NCBI GenBank assembly: GCA_917880885.1
Contig: OU862927.1
Coordinates: forward strand, 38,095,571 to 38,159,570
Source of the DNA: Limnephilus marmoratus
Lineage: Eukaryota > Arthropoda > Insecta > Trichoptera > Limnephilidae
Length of the DNA stretch: 64,000 nucleotides
Reading direction: 5' to 3'
Shown here: positions 42,147 through 52,809 of the stretch, one piece after another
Layout: each line of letters begins with the position of its first letter
Position numbering within the stretch: position 1 is the first letter of the stretch
Made by a program: the position numbers and the translations under genes
Notes under the pieces: generated by a model
Databases searched by the model: none
Told to the model about the DNA's origin: nothing
The model's input: the letters and a program-made list of their open reading frames with translations, nothing else

Positions 42147-42553
42147 CTAATCACTTAAAACAACTTAAGATAACTCAGAATTGCATCATAAAGACCATTC
42201 TAAAGGTCCCCATAAGGACGTCAACAACAGAAATTTTTAAACAGTTTGATGTTCCAAGCATACAGAAAATCTATGCCAAAAACATTCTAGTACATCACCA
42301 CAAAAACGACCTAGAGAAAGAAACATCACATGCTCATAAAACCAGAGCCAAACAAACAGACACACTTAATATACCAAAGTGTAACTCTTCATTTGGTCAA
42401 AGAAGTTCTGAATTTTTAGCAGTAAAGTTATATAACAAACTCCCACTTAGTATCAAACAAATTAAAACAAAAAACAGCTACATTAAGGACATTAAATGTT
42501 GGCTGAAGGAACTACCGGAAAATGACCTTACTAGTATACTTAAAACATCCTAG
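42147..42553 (+). CDS. LINE L3 ORF2 C-terminus (partial, no start codon)
   Basis: About 135 codons are open from the 5' junction to TAG at 42551: NHLKQLKITQNCIIKTILK, then PIRTSTTEIFKQFDVPSIQ, then FLAVKLYNKLPLSIKQIK and a lysine-rich end. This is the standard C-terminal segment of Jockey/CR1-group LINEs. RT motifs lie upstream of the truncation. The uninterrupted frame suggests a fairly recent insertion. Confidence 0.8.
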
Positions 42554-42758
42554 AAGTTTCTGGAAAATCTTATCCAAACAAGTTAAACCATAGAAGTCGC
42601 TGAAAAACTTATCCAAAGCATAGTCCCCCTCAGCACAGGATCTCCTAGTGAGGAGGACTTCGAATATATTTTCTATTTTATACATATATACATCTAACTA
42701 ACATGTTTCATATAAAAATGTAAAAAATATTATATAGTTACTAAATAAATAAATAAAT
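42147..42758 (+). mobile_element. LINE family L3, 3' fragment inserted in a palindrome arm
   Basis: The uninterrupted arm supplies the empty site: TACAT|TGGCTCC. The insert starts directly in coding sequence and ends AAATAAATAAATAAAT. The 3' part holds CCTCAGCACAGG...CTAGTGAGGAGG, the hairpin of the solo ends at 8.1 and 29.4 kb. No target duplication is seen. Confidence 0.8.
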
Positions 42759-42825
42759 TGGCTCCCGTAGGTAGCGGAGCGCAAAGGGCATTAACTTTTG
42801 ACCCTGAGACAAATAAATAAATTAT

Positions 42826-43445
42826 ACAGGGTGTCCGGGGGGCGTATTTCCAAAACCTATACCGATTCAGTCGCGGTAGCGACAATTTACATTTTAAACA
42901 TACCTCTATGTTGGTTGTTTTTTATCAAATTGCAAAAACAAAAATTTTTCTAAAATCTTGAGAAAATAATCTTGATGATGTGTATATTAGAAATTAATAA
43001 TTTTATTTCTAAATATTTAAATTTTGATGTTGAAAATGTAAAGCGACTGAACCGGTGTAGGTTTTGGAAATACGCGTCCGGGGGTAAAGTGCATTAACTT
43101 CGGGAAGTGATTCTATATGATGGTAGGAATAAAAAAGATTAACAGCTTTTTCCGAAATTCCAACATTTTTTTCCCATACAAAAAGACGTAAAAATCCTTA
43201 GTGTGAGGTACGATCTTACTTGCTAAGAGCCTACCGGGCGCCCGACTCGATTGTGATTGGCCCGCACCGTAACAGCGGAAAATAATTAATCTAGCCGCAC
43301 ACGCCGGACTAATTTTAACTTTTTACCTCAAAACCACCCCTAAAAGTTGGAATTTCGAAAAAAGTTATTTATCTTTTTTACTTGTACTATCATGTAGAAT
43401 TACCTCCCGAAGTTAATGCACTTTACCCCCGAACACTCTGTATAT
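42826..43445. mobile_element. foldback MITE with ACAGGGTGTCC-type ends
   Basis: Outer ends TATACAGGGTGTCCGGGG (left) and, inverted, TATACAGAGTGTTCGGGG (right). Inner arms of about 95 bp (43078-43168 and 43337-43433) start GGGGTAAAGTGCATTAACTT and are about 85 % alike. TA at both borders fits a mariner-type TA target. The spacer is non-coding and moderately GC-rich. Confidence 0.7.
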
Positions 43446-43572
43446 AAAATTGTCATTACATAGACATAATTATTTTCGTAAACAAAGCTCACTAATTATT
43501 TACTTTATGTTCTTACTTGCCCCGTCGCGTCGTAGCTACATATTTGTAATATAACACTTTTTCCTTGCCACC

Positions 43573-43895
43573 TTGATGCGTATAATAATAAAATTTACCT
43601 TTGTTCTCTTATGTAAAAAATAAATAAATTTTTATACATATTTATTATGGTGTACATATTTGTTATATATGAATACATACATGCTGGGTGTATGTAAAAA
43701 TGTCTGTATGTGTGTGTATATCTATACAAAATGTACACCACTCGCAAATAAAACAAAAAAATAATATTATTAATGCCCTTCATCTTGCCCGAGGTAGCCC
43801 CAAAAATAAATCCATCGGGTGACATTACTACAGTTTGCAAGACAAAAAGGTTAATTTTTTCCTGCAACTTGCCAAAAACCAATATATTGCATATG
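43573..43895 (+). repeat. 320-bp direct repeat, copy 1
   Basis: Runs from TTGATGCG...ATAATAAAATTTACC to TTGCCAAAAACCAATATATT. The second copy lies at 46058-46390, about 88 % alike. Includes TGTATGTGTGTGT text and GACATTACTACAGTTTGCAA. Non-coding; perhaps one retroelement end present twice, or a segmental duplication. Confidence 0.7.
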
Positions 43896-44075
43896 GCGTC
43901 ATTGCGTGTCTCGGTTACTTTGACACGGTTACTTTGTCTCGGTGACTAGCTGTCACTAGATCACAGTAGATCCGAGGAACTGGTTAATTTTGGAACCAGT
44001 TCCTATCGGATTTATAAAATGGTCACCAACCCTCAGCTGGGCGAAGCAGAACTAAAAGCAGCCCGCAGGGCCTGT
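43890..44075 (+). repeat. repeat family X, copy 3
   Basis: Carries GTTACTTTGTCTCGGTGACT, AGGAACTGGTTAATTTTGGA and ACCAGTTCCTATCGGATTTA, giving a perfect 10-bp hairpin stem (GGAACTGGTT/AACCAGTTCC). Confidence 0.65.
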
Positions 44076-44079
44076 TTTT

Positions 44080-44465
44080 ATTTATTTATTTATTTTTTTA
44101 TTGGTTTTTATTTTCATATATATGTTTTAACAAATAAATCAAAATATTCCCATGTTTTATTAAAAATACTTCATTTTTTATGGTTTATCTAACATTTATT
44201 TAAGATTTAACAAGGGTGGGTTTTTCTCTATTATGTGAAATTTTAAAGCCGATCCAGAGGAATACGATGATATCGAAATATTATTTTAAAAAAATACATG
44301 ATTTTATACCTCCATTTAACACCCTTTTGTCACTATTAAATCAAAACAAGAAAAAAATCCCATACAGTCGTGACCCACCCTAACGTTAATGACTTATGTA
44401 ACCTTTATGTGAATACTCAAAATCCTTCTCTCATTGAGTTATCTTTTAACCTATAATAATCCTGA
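44080..44465. other. AT-rich stretch with a weak MITE-like pair of ends
   Basis: AAGGGTGGGT (44212) and ACCCACCCTA (44375-44384) are inverted and about 170 bases apart, which could be a small MITE. Otherwise nothing is supported. Confidence 0.3.
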
Positions 44466-45085
44466 TAAACCAGAGTAAAGTTAGCCTCCCAAAAACTGGG
44501 CCCGCAGATACTTTAATAGTGCACAACAGTTAGTACACCAACCCTGTACAAATCACAAGTGCAAAATTCAACCCCATGGTTGAATTTGGCAGCCACCTCT
44601 GGTCTGGAGCTCTAAAATACCTGAAAAATACCCTCGACTCGGTGCAGAAACGGGCGGTCCGTTTGATAGATTCTCCCATCTTAACAGACGGATTGCAATC
44701 TCTAGAGCACAGGCGTCGCGTCGGGTGTGAATGCTATCCTTGTTCTACCGGTGTTACAATGGAAGATGCTCCGGGGAACTATCGTCATTGATCCCTTCGG
44801 CACCAGTGCATAGTCGGGAAACATGCCAAACGCGTGCCCAACATTTGTACACATATTTGTCACATGAGAACGGGTCGTTTCTTCGATTCGTTCTTGTGTT
44901 CAACAGCTCGGCTGTGGAATCATTTGCTGGCCTCTGCGTTTCCTCCTTCCCACAACAAGGCTCTCTTCGAGACCAATGTCATTCCTTCCTCTCCTCAAAA
45001 AGACCCTCCACACAGCATCACAGATGACATTGGCCCTGAGGGAAATTATTTTCCTCAGGGCCTCCTGTGTGGAGTGGAATGCAAA
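44466..45085 (+). pseudogene. LINE family L1, second 5'-truncated fragment
   Basis: Codes in pieces for the same C-terminus as the 61.3-63.0 kb copy (PTVEFGSHLWSGAP-like, NTLDSVQKRAVRLIDSPILT, MLSLFYRCYNGRCSGEL, HMRTGRFFDSFLCSTARLW), but spread over three frames with small indels. Ends in the L1 3' tail, CTCCACACAGCATCACAG...TGTGTGGAG, and an A-run at 45082. Confidence 0.8.
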
Positions 45086-46057
45086 AAAAATCTAGTTACA
45101 ACAAGCGGGCGTAAGCAAGACAGAGAGCCTTATCGGGTTAGTGGGCGTCGCTTGTCGTTCACACAGATAGCATCAATTCTAATAATTTTTATTGATTCCA
45201 ACTAAAGTTGCTCTACCTGTACCTCAACATCAGCTAACAGCATGATTTGTTTATTAATACAGGCGAACAAAATAAGAACTATATGTTTTTCAATTTGTTA
45301 ATTACTTAGTCATCACAATTTTTTACAACAGTGACGCCCTCGACTGCGTAGATAAGTATTTCTATCTATGATATTTCGTTTACCATTGTTTGGAATTAAA
45401 ATATAATTATAATCAAAATGTGAAGAAAACGTAATCATATTTTTAATTAGTTTGCTGAAACCAAAGGAGGTTCAAATTTCATCACTTCGTTTTATAACAC
45501 ACCGAAGAGATTTATACCTAGAAAGGGGTCTTAACTGATTTGAAAGAAAACTCTTGTCATCAATTAATGAAAAGCCATTGAAATAGAACATCCGTTCGAG
45601 AAACAAATGGAGACATGACGTAGAAGCGTAATGAACGTGACTTTGGTCAAGCTACAACCAAGCCGAACGGACTACCAAAGCGGCTATGCAATGAAAGTTT
45701 TGTGTACGTGATAGTTAGTGCTACAAAACATAGATGGCTCTAGTATATATAGATCTTAGAGGTGACAGACTAACCCGACAGATGTCGGTAGTATAGGTTG
45801 TAGGTTGCCCTTACATGTTCGGTAACAAGGTTAGGGGTGTCCTCTTAGAAAATACATCGAAGCCCTTGGTTCGTCCGAAATAGCATTATTAATTCAGGCA
45901 CGAAAATTCCTCCACTTAAAAAACACATAATAGATCTAGCCAAAACATTTTTCTCCAAACTTGCTTCAAATTCAAACCCAAGCATCTCATGTCTCGGGCA
46001 ATCAAGTCCCGATGACAATCTCCTCCACCGCCTGCCCATTTCCATCCTTCATCCACC
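45086..46057. other. non-coding stretch
   Basis: No gene, repeat or RNA signal could be supported. Confidence 0.4.
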
Positions 46058-46390
46058 TTGATGCGCGGGCTATAATAAAATTTACCTTTGTTCTCTTATA
46101 TAAAAGATAAATAAATAATTATATATATTTATTATGGTATACATATTTGTTGCATATGAATACATACATGCATGGGTGTATGTAAAAATGTCTGTATGTG
46201 TGTGTTTATCTATACAAAATGTATACCACTCACAGATAAACAAACCATCAAAAAAAATTATTAATGTCCTTCATCTTGCCCAAGGTAGCCCGAACATCGG
46301 GCAAAAAAAAAATCCATCAGGTGACATTACTACAGTTTGCAAGACAAAGGGGTTAATTTCTCCCTGTAACTTGCCATAAACCAATATATA
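46058..46390 (+). repeat. 320-bp direct repeat, copy 2
   Basis: Second copy of the block at 43573-43895, 2.48 kb away. A hAT-like element begins right where the two copies stop matching. Confidence 0.7.
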
Positions 46391-47282
46391 ATATATACAT
46401 CGATGTTTTTTTTCGATGCAATGCATCGAAGTTATACATCGATATTTTCCGATGCATCGGTTAGAAACATCGATGTTTTCTCAAAATCGAGTACTTTTTC
46501 TAACATTGCATCACAAAGCTGTAGTCAGTCTTGTGATACTCCATATGTAATTATAAACAATCTAATTCTCCCACTTGTGCATGTGCTGTACACGCCTGTT
46601 GTGTGTTAAAGAATTATTTAGAAATCTTTGTTCAGGAACTAAGAGAAAAAACAAAATTTCATGAAAACTATGTTTATTGAAAAAAAAAGGCAATGAAACA
46701 ATATTTTTTTATAATTACAAAAATTTTAATATGCAGATAGATTTTCGCTCGTACTATTTATTGAAATAAAATTACTTTTGCCACGGCTCCTGCAAAGGTG
46801 TCAAAATGTCGAGAAGTCCTATTTCCAATAATCTTTTGGAAGATTTTGCACAAACAAAAGCTTATTTAATCGTTTCCCCCCTTCAGTCTAAAATGTGATT
46901 TAATGTTTTTTTTATTTAAACTTGATCACTGAGACGAAACCAGAACAGACCAGAGACAAAACAAACTTTTTTTAATTCTCTCTCGTGCAGTGCTGCTAAT
47001 GTCAATTTCTAATTATTTTTAAGCGGCCGACAACAGTCAATAATTAGCTTTACACATCAAAAAAAGATATAGGTTTGATGTTATATCTTTTAAATTGTTC
47101 GAGATCAACTAAAATAGTAAAAATAGGTATAATCATTAGCTGGTTACCATTGATTCGATGTTTTATGGGAAAAAATCGATACATCGAGTAAATCAACAGC
47201 TGAAAACATCGGATTGTTCGATGCATCGTATAATAAACATCGAGTGAATTCGATGCATCGATTTATATCGAATATCCCTAAA
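46388..47282. mobile_element. hAT-like non-autonomous element with CGATGCATCG subterminal motifs
   Basis: Both ends are packed with CATCGATG, CGATGCATCG and CGATGTTTT motifs in both orientations (46400-46490 and 47155-47275). The right end reads, inverted, TAGGGATATTCGATATAAAT, close to ends I know from insect hAT elements. The left end lacks a matching terminus. The interior has no transposase that I can read. Confidence 0.6.
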
Positions 47283-47941
47283 CAAGGTACGGGGAACCAT
47301 GAGGTTTGGAAAAATAGGGAGATTTTGAGAGCATAATAAAGAGGACGTTGGTATCCAGGCCATTCTGTTCACTCGTTCTTGGTAAAAAGAGCATTTAATC
47401 TGAATAAAGACATAGTATTTTGTTGTGCAGAAGATGAATTTATTATCGGTCCCTATTCATGACACTGCTATGCAGATGCCTGTACAGATGTCAATTGACA
47501 AGAATATACAAAACAACAACTACAGAACTCACAACTCAACAGCATATAAAAATAAATACCTACAAATATTTTTACTTATGAGTAGGGAAAAAAATTACAT
47601 AAGAATATTATTTTACAAACAGAGAAATGAGAGAAATAAGCAATATCCTTTCTTCTGAAATTAACATTTTTTGATCGAACTACAATCAATTCAAGAGCGA
47701 AATAAAGGTATTCTTTAGCACTTGTCATTATTAATGTACCTATATAATTAATGTTTTACACTATTAACTAAAAATTGTGAAATGTAATTGGATATACATG
47801 TTAACTGTTTTTCACAATAAATAAATAAATAAATAAATTTCACGACTACACACACTAGGGAATAAATTCACCTCAAATATCGATGTATTTAATACAAGTT
47901 TACCTTTATTCAAGAAATATCTGAATACTATTTTTATGTAG
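47283..47941. other. non-coding stretch with a solo AATAAA-type tail
   Basis: CACAATAAATAAATAAATAAA at 47814-47835 is probably the 3' tail of a short or decayed LINE on the plus strand. No coding part is recognisable. Confidence 0.4.
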
Positions 47942-49410
47942 AATATTTTATTTATTTATTTATTTCAACGCCATAAAATGGCTATTACAATACAGTGATA
48001 CATGATACACAGTGGTACACAGGAGGGTAATTACTACGATAAAAATGTACATTAAACAAAGTACATATGTATGATAACAACTAAAATTTAGTAATAGGAT
48101 ACAAAATGTTATGCAGAGTAAAAATATGTAAATAAAGGTGACTTAGAATAATTCTCAACATCAAGTATAATATACCTACTTTACTTTTATTTGTACATAT
48201 TGTTGGATTCTAGGAATTGGCTAAAATGGAGTAACTTAGTATAATGATATTATTGTTACCTTCAGTTGAAATTACTGCAGTTTGAAATGACTATGACACT
48301 AGAGGTACTGCTAATTAGTTCTGCTTTTCAGGGATGTCAGTTAGAGAATCAATAATAAATCCTTGGTTTAAAAATACTTACTAATTTTGACAAAAAATTT
48401 TACATTTAATAGTCTGTCTGATAGTTGATATAAATGAAGTAAGTAGTTAGGAATCTATAGAGTATGATGTAGATGCTGTGCAGACGAATACTTTTATACC
48501 TAACATTAATTAATGTGATTGAGGTATGATATTATAGCCTTCTTATAACTGTATTCAGTGCAGTTGAACACATCTACTACTTCTGAGAAAGCATTGCCAA
48601 CTGCATGCAATCTAGGTATAAGCGAGTATCTAAATGACTCAGTCCTGATATTTTTGTTGCAATTAAAAAGAATTTTGGATCGAGTAGTTCTAGTAGGTAT
48701 GTGGAAGGTAATTAGGTTTAATAAATCAGGACTGTCTATAATTCCATTAACAATTTTAAAAATAAAAGTCAAGTCGGAAATAAGTCTTCTATCTGAAAGT
48801 TTGAGTAAGTTTAATTCTTTCAACAAGTGATTGTAATTTATTGATTCTATTGGTAGACCAAGTTTATAGTTAATGAATCTTAAGAATTTATGCTGAATTT
48901 TTTCAATGGAATCGGAGTGGATTTTGTAGTGAGGGGACCAAATAGAAGAATTATATTCGACTTGACTTCGAACTAGAGAGGAATATAGGATTTTTAATGT
49001 AGATATATTTTGAAAGTCTCTGCCATTTCGAAGAATGAAACCTAGCATTTTTATTCCTTTATTGGTTACTGTAGTTATATGTGGAAGAAAGTTAAATTTG
49101 GAATCGAAAATAATACCAAGATCGTTAATCTCACTGACAGAGGTGAGGGAGACATTATTAATTTTATATTGATAGTTAATGGGTTGATTTGCTCTGAAAA
49201 ACCTTATTATCTGACATTTACTTATATTCAGATAAAGTTTATTAGTTTTACACCAGTCTTGTAGTTTATTTAAATTTAATTGAATGTGAATACAGTCATT
49301 TAATGTTTTAATAAGTTTGAATAGTTTTAAGTCGTCTGCGAAAAGCAACACTTCAACATTATTATCAAAAACAGTGATGATATCATTTATAATTGATTTG
49401 ATATCTAAGG
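47942..49410 (-). mobile_element. LINE family L4, 5'-truncated copy
   Basis: Minus-strand element. Its 3' end is ATTTTATGGCGTTGAAATAAATAAATAAA (47945-47973 on the plus strand) and its 5' break is in the RT near 49410. A 3' untranslated part of about 530 bases follows the coding frame. No flanking duplication was found. Confidence 0.75.
48506..49406 (-). CDS. LINE L4 reverse transcriptase C-terminal half (partial)
   Basis: About 300 codons are open on the minus strand. The catalytic box is VEVLLFADDLKLFK at the N-terminal side (FADD form), then LQDWCKTNKLYLNISKCQII, GIIFDSKFNFLPHI, LVRSQVEYNSSIWSPHYKI and a long C-terminal part ending KAIISYLNHIN. This matches the Jockey-type palm-thumb order. 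RT motifs A and B are lost to truncation. No stop in 300 codons suggests a fairly recent copy. The ATG at 49351 is internal to the RT and not a real start. Confidence 0.85.
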
Positions 49411-49429
49411 AGCATCACATAGGGTCTAT

Positions 49430-49795
49430 TGCATATATTTGTGTATTTCTATATTAATCTACAATGTAAAAACCTATTACCGTTTTCTTTTATGTATCTT
49501 GCATTTTGTCATGCATTATTCATCACATTTTATTAGTCACCTGTAAATTTTGTAATTACTAACACACCTACTAGTTTATTTCTATGCCATTCACAACTTA
49601 GAAACATTCTCTTTTATTGTAATGCACTATCTTGCCTTAAATTTATCTGTATACCCACCTTTCATACGATATTTACTAGTTATATTTTTATAGTTTATAT
49701 TTTTTATTTAAAAACTGTCTCTGTATTATAAACTTGTCATGTAAAAGCCCATCGGGACGTTGAAAATTAAAAAATAAATAAATAAAATAAAAATT
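49430..49795 (+). repeat. solo LINE 3' untranslated end
   Basis: Ends AAAGCCCATCGGGACGTTGA then AAATAAATAAATAAAATAAAA. The GCCCATCGGG hairpin and tail are typical of Jockey-type LINE ends, and the copy lies tail-out next to the 5' break of the L4 element. Confidence 0.5.
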
Positions 49796-50164
49796 TACAA
49801 CTATTTTTTGTAAAATATTAACAATTGTTCATGGCCATCGACCAACTTTTTCATAGCCCGTTCCCACTGTTTCAACAGAAGTAAGATAAAACTGACTCTA
49901 CTTGGCGCATAACAGACACGCCAAAAACACACTTTCGATTAAAGTCTTCAGTGGTTTTACGCGTAATAAAATTTAATGGAACTTGTCCAATATTAGTTTC
50001 AATGGCTGCTGTTGTGGGGCCAATAAGATTTAAGTGGGTTTCTGAAAACCCAACAACACAAAGAAAATGTAAGCATTTGCTATCAATTAATAGATTCAGC
50101 CCCTGACTAAAAACATGTTTTTAATTTAACCCAACTGTTAAACAACCATTTACCATTTTTTTTT

Positions 50165-50480
50165 ACCTTGACTCCACACAGGGGGGCGGAGAAAAATATT
50201 TCCCTTATTAAGGGCCTAAGTCATCCTTGGGGATGCTGTGCGGAGGGTTTTTTTAGGAAAGTAAGGAAAGGAAAAGGGTATGAGGGGTGGGGAGGAAACT
50301 GAGTCCAGGAATGACGGACTTCCCAAGAACTGCGGTGCAAGGCGATGTTCCGAGAAAGTCCTGCTGGAGAGGTCAAAAGCTCACCCTCAACCAGTATTTC
50401 CCGAACCAGCCCGCCACGCCAAGAGTGGCAGGCGTAACTGCCACCAAAAACCGGACAAACTAATACACCGAATATAGTAT
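50165..50480 (-). mobile_element. SINE-like retroposon, copy 8
   Basis: Tail complement CTCCACACAGGGGGGCGGAG at 50171, then GGAAAGGAAAAGGGTATGAG and TCCTGCTGGAGAGGTCAAAA as in the copy at 1825-2251. The 5' third is missing. Confidence 0.65.
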
Positions 50481-51057
50481 ATTTGGACCCGGGCTAACTC
50501 AAGACCACACCGTGCATAATAATGGATTATTTATTATTATTTTTGTTTTTTATTTAAGCAAGTACTTATTTCTTTACTGTTTAAATTTATAAATATGAAT
50601 AACTAGGTATATGGAACGTGTGGGATTGCATTATACTCCCCACATCCTGGAATAAATATTATTAAATATTACGATGTTATTATTTTTCATTACAATGTCC
50701 TATTGCAATTAATCCAGTCGTGATCACGTAAATTTTATTGCCTACGTATGAACTAGTGTACTTATTTATTGCTATCGTGTATTTATGATAATTAATAAAT
50801 TCCATGAAAACGATGAGCCATTGATTGTAAAATGTTTAAGGTAATTCTTGGTATTACATAATACATTGTGAGCGCGTAAACCCGTGAGTAATTCCTTATA
50901 CAATATACAACGTTTATTACTAATTTAGGAATACTCATTACTTGGATCGGTGAAGTTGAAACAATCTCGATGCTTTATCAAATTAATAATTCCAAGATCT
51001 ACGTAAACACGAAAATGTGGGAAATTACTTTTCCGATCAGACAAAATAATATTACAT
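50481..51057. other. AT-rich non-coding stretch
   Basis: No feature could be supported. Confidence 0.4.
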
Positions 51058-51462
51058 AATTAGCTGGTGCCCGGCATGCGTCGCTATGCCATTTAATGAA
51101 GAAATTATTTCTCGCTGCGTGTCCTTTCCCATTCGTCCCGTTCCCCTTCCTCTCCCCCGAGTTCCCCTTCCCAGGTTCCCCCCTCCCCTCCCTTGCTCTC
51201 CTCCCCCTCCCGCGAACACCCTACCCATCTCCCCTCTCCCCTCCCGTATTCCATACATTCAGTTTTCAAACAGCTCGCGTGCCACCTATTGTATTTTTTT
51301 AATACAAATTTCATAATGCCAGATCTCACCAGAAGTTTTATACAAACCTTGTCCTGTCAATAACGAACACAAAAAAAAAGAATTATCCAATTTGGTGCAG
51401 TCGTTCGGAAGTTATGCGCGTACATACATTTCGGCGATTCATTTTTATTTACATATATATAC
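51058..51462 (+). repeat. C-rich retroelement-like repeat, tandem copy 1
   Basis: Starts TTAGCTGGTGCCCGGCATGC, has a pyrimidine-rich middle, the CAGCTCGCGTGCCACCTATT block, TTTGGTGCAGTCGTTCGGAA, and ends TTCATTTTTATTTACATATA. Immediately followed by a second copy in the same direction. Confidence 0.7.
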
Positions 51463-51955
51463 TAGCTGGTTCCCGGCAAACGTTGCTATGCCATTTAATA
51501 AGGAAATGGTTTCTCCCTGCGTGTCCTTTCCCATTCGTCCCATTCCCCTTCCGCCACTCCTTCCTCTCCCGGGTCCCCTTCCCCTCTCGCGTTCCCACTC
51601 CCCCTCCTCCGCCTTCCCTCTCCCCACTCTACTTCCCCCGTCCGCGAACCCCCCTCCCGAGTTCCCCGCCCTCTCTCCCTCCCCCCTCCCGCATTCCATA
51701 CGTTCAGTCCCGGTAAATTCACTTTTCAAACAGCTCGCGCGCCACCTATTGCAATTTTTCACACAAATTTCATAATGCCAGAGCTCACCAGTAGTTTTAT
51801 ACAAACCTTGTCCTGACAAAAACGAACACAAAAAAAATTTATCCAATTTGGTGCAGTCGTTGGGAAGTTAAGCGCGTACATACATTTCGACGATTCATTT
51901 TTATTTATATATATTTTACTTATAGAGAAGAGAAGAAGAAGATATGATGTTATTT
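51463..51955 (+). repeat. C-rich retroelement-like repeat, tandem copy 2
   Basis: Full unit from CTAGCTGGTTCCCGGCAAAC to TTTATTTATATATA and a purine tail, TATAGAGAAGAGAAGAAGAA, at 51921-51943. Proline-rich frames inside come from the C-rich composition. Confidence 0.7.
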
Positions 51956-52248
51956 TTACGTACTTTTAACCTACGTAGAAGCACTTAGGTGAAGCACTAC
52001 TAAGTAATTCAAAATCATCTGTTTTTGATGAAAATGTGATCGCTTAGAAATTTTTAAGGTACTTTAATTAAAAACTGCTAATAAAATCCACATTAGCTTT
52101 TGAAATAATCGAGATTTTTTTGTAATATAAGCCCAGAAAAAAAATATATTTAGGCCTGCAAAAACTGCTTTAAAGTTCAAAATCTCCTACTTACGAACCC
52201 CTTTTCGTTTATAGTTTTATCGTATAACGTGGCGATTTAAGTTCATTA
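51956..52248. other. non-coding spacer
   Basis: Nothing supported. Confidence 0.4.
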
Positions 52249-52553
52249 GAAAATGGTCGTGAAACTTTTCAATATTTTCGTTATTTGTTTTTGCGGTGTT
52301 ATGCCGTGTTGCGCTACCTCCTTCTTTAGCCAACGTTTCGGACATCGTTGCAGTGTCCATCATCAGGGCAGATCCGGCAGATCCGCTAGATGTGTGATGT
52401 ATGATGTGATGTATCGCACATCTACCGGATCTGCCCTGATGATGGACACTGCAACGATGTCCGAAACGTTGGCTAAAGAAGGAGGTAGCGCAACACGACA
52501 TAACACCCCAAAACAAATAACGAAAATATTGAAAAGCTTCACGACCATTTTCT
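52249..52553. repeat. palindromic head-to-head pair of hammerhead-motif repeats
   Basis: A 305-bp near-perfect palindrome with axis near 52401. Each arm runs from AGAAAATGGTCGTGAA through the GTTATGCCG/GCGCTACCTCC block to a hammerhead-like core. Cores lie at 52369-52329 (minus) and 52433-52473 (plus). The arms differ by only a handful of bases. Confidence 0.8.
52433..52473 (+). ncRNA. hammerhead-ribozyme-like motif, best copy
   Basis: GCC, CTGATGA, T, GGACA, loop CTGCAACGA, TGTCC, GAAAC, GTT, GGC follow in order. GCC/GGC gives stem I, GGACA/TGTCC gives stem II after one unpaired T, and the AC/GU of stem III has no loop of its own. Such minimal stem-III hammerheads in Penelope-like elements are reported to act as dimers through the self-complementary ACGT. 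Cleavage would be expected after 52470. The unpaired T beside the core is unusual. Confidence 0.5.
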
Positions 52554-52740
52554 AGGGGCAGGTCCGGTAGATCCGCTAGATGTGTGATGTATGATGTGAT
52601 CTATCACACATCTATCGGATCTGCCCTGATGATGGACACTGCAACGATGTCCGAAACGTTGGCTAAAGAAGGAGGTAGCGCAACACGGCATAACACCGCA
52701 AAAACAAATAACGAAAATGCTTTTGGCCGTGAAAATCTTA
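52554..52740 (+). repeat. hammerhead-motif repeat, copy 5
   Basis: Direct repeat of the right arm of the palindrome. The core at 52623-52663 is identical to the one at 52433-52473. It ends in AATAACGAAAATGCTTTTGG, close to the inverted start at 3675. Confidence 0.7.
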
Positions 52741-52809
52741 AAACTTATCTTTTCAATATTTGTTTCCGAAATACACAAAAATAAAATAAAACACAACTAT
52801 TTAATCAAA

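Larger units (their letters stand above)
40464..42871. repeat. large palindrome with SINE copies at its core
   Basis: The left arm 40464-40972 reappears inverted at 41750-42871, interrupted there by a 612-bp LINE piece. Without it the arms are about 510 bp and nearly identical, including the first 60 bases of a SINE-like copy in each. The core between the arms holds the rest of two SINE-like copies pointing towards each other (40913-41445 and 41484-41815). Confidence 0.85.

Noticed and set aside
43595..43882. 95-codon minus-strand frame
   Set aside because: It lies in the 320-bp direct repeat, and the matching copy at 46.1 kb does not keep the frame.
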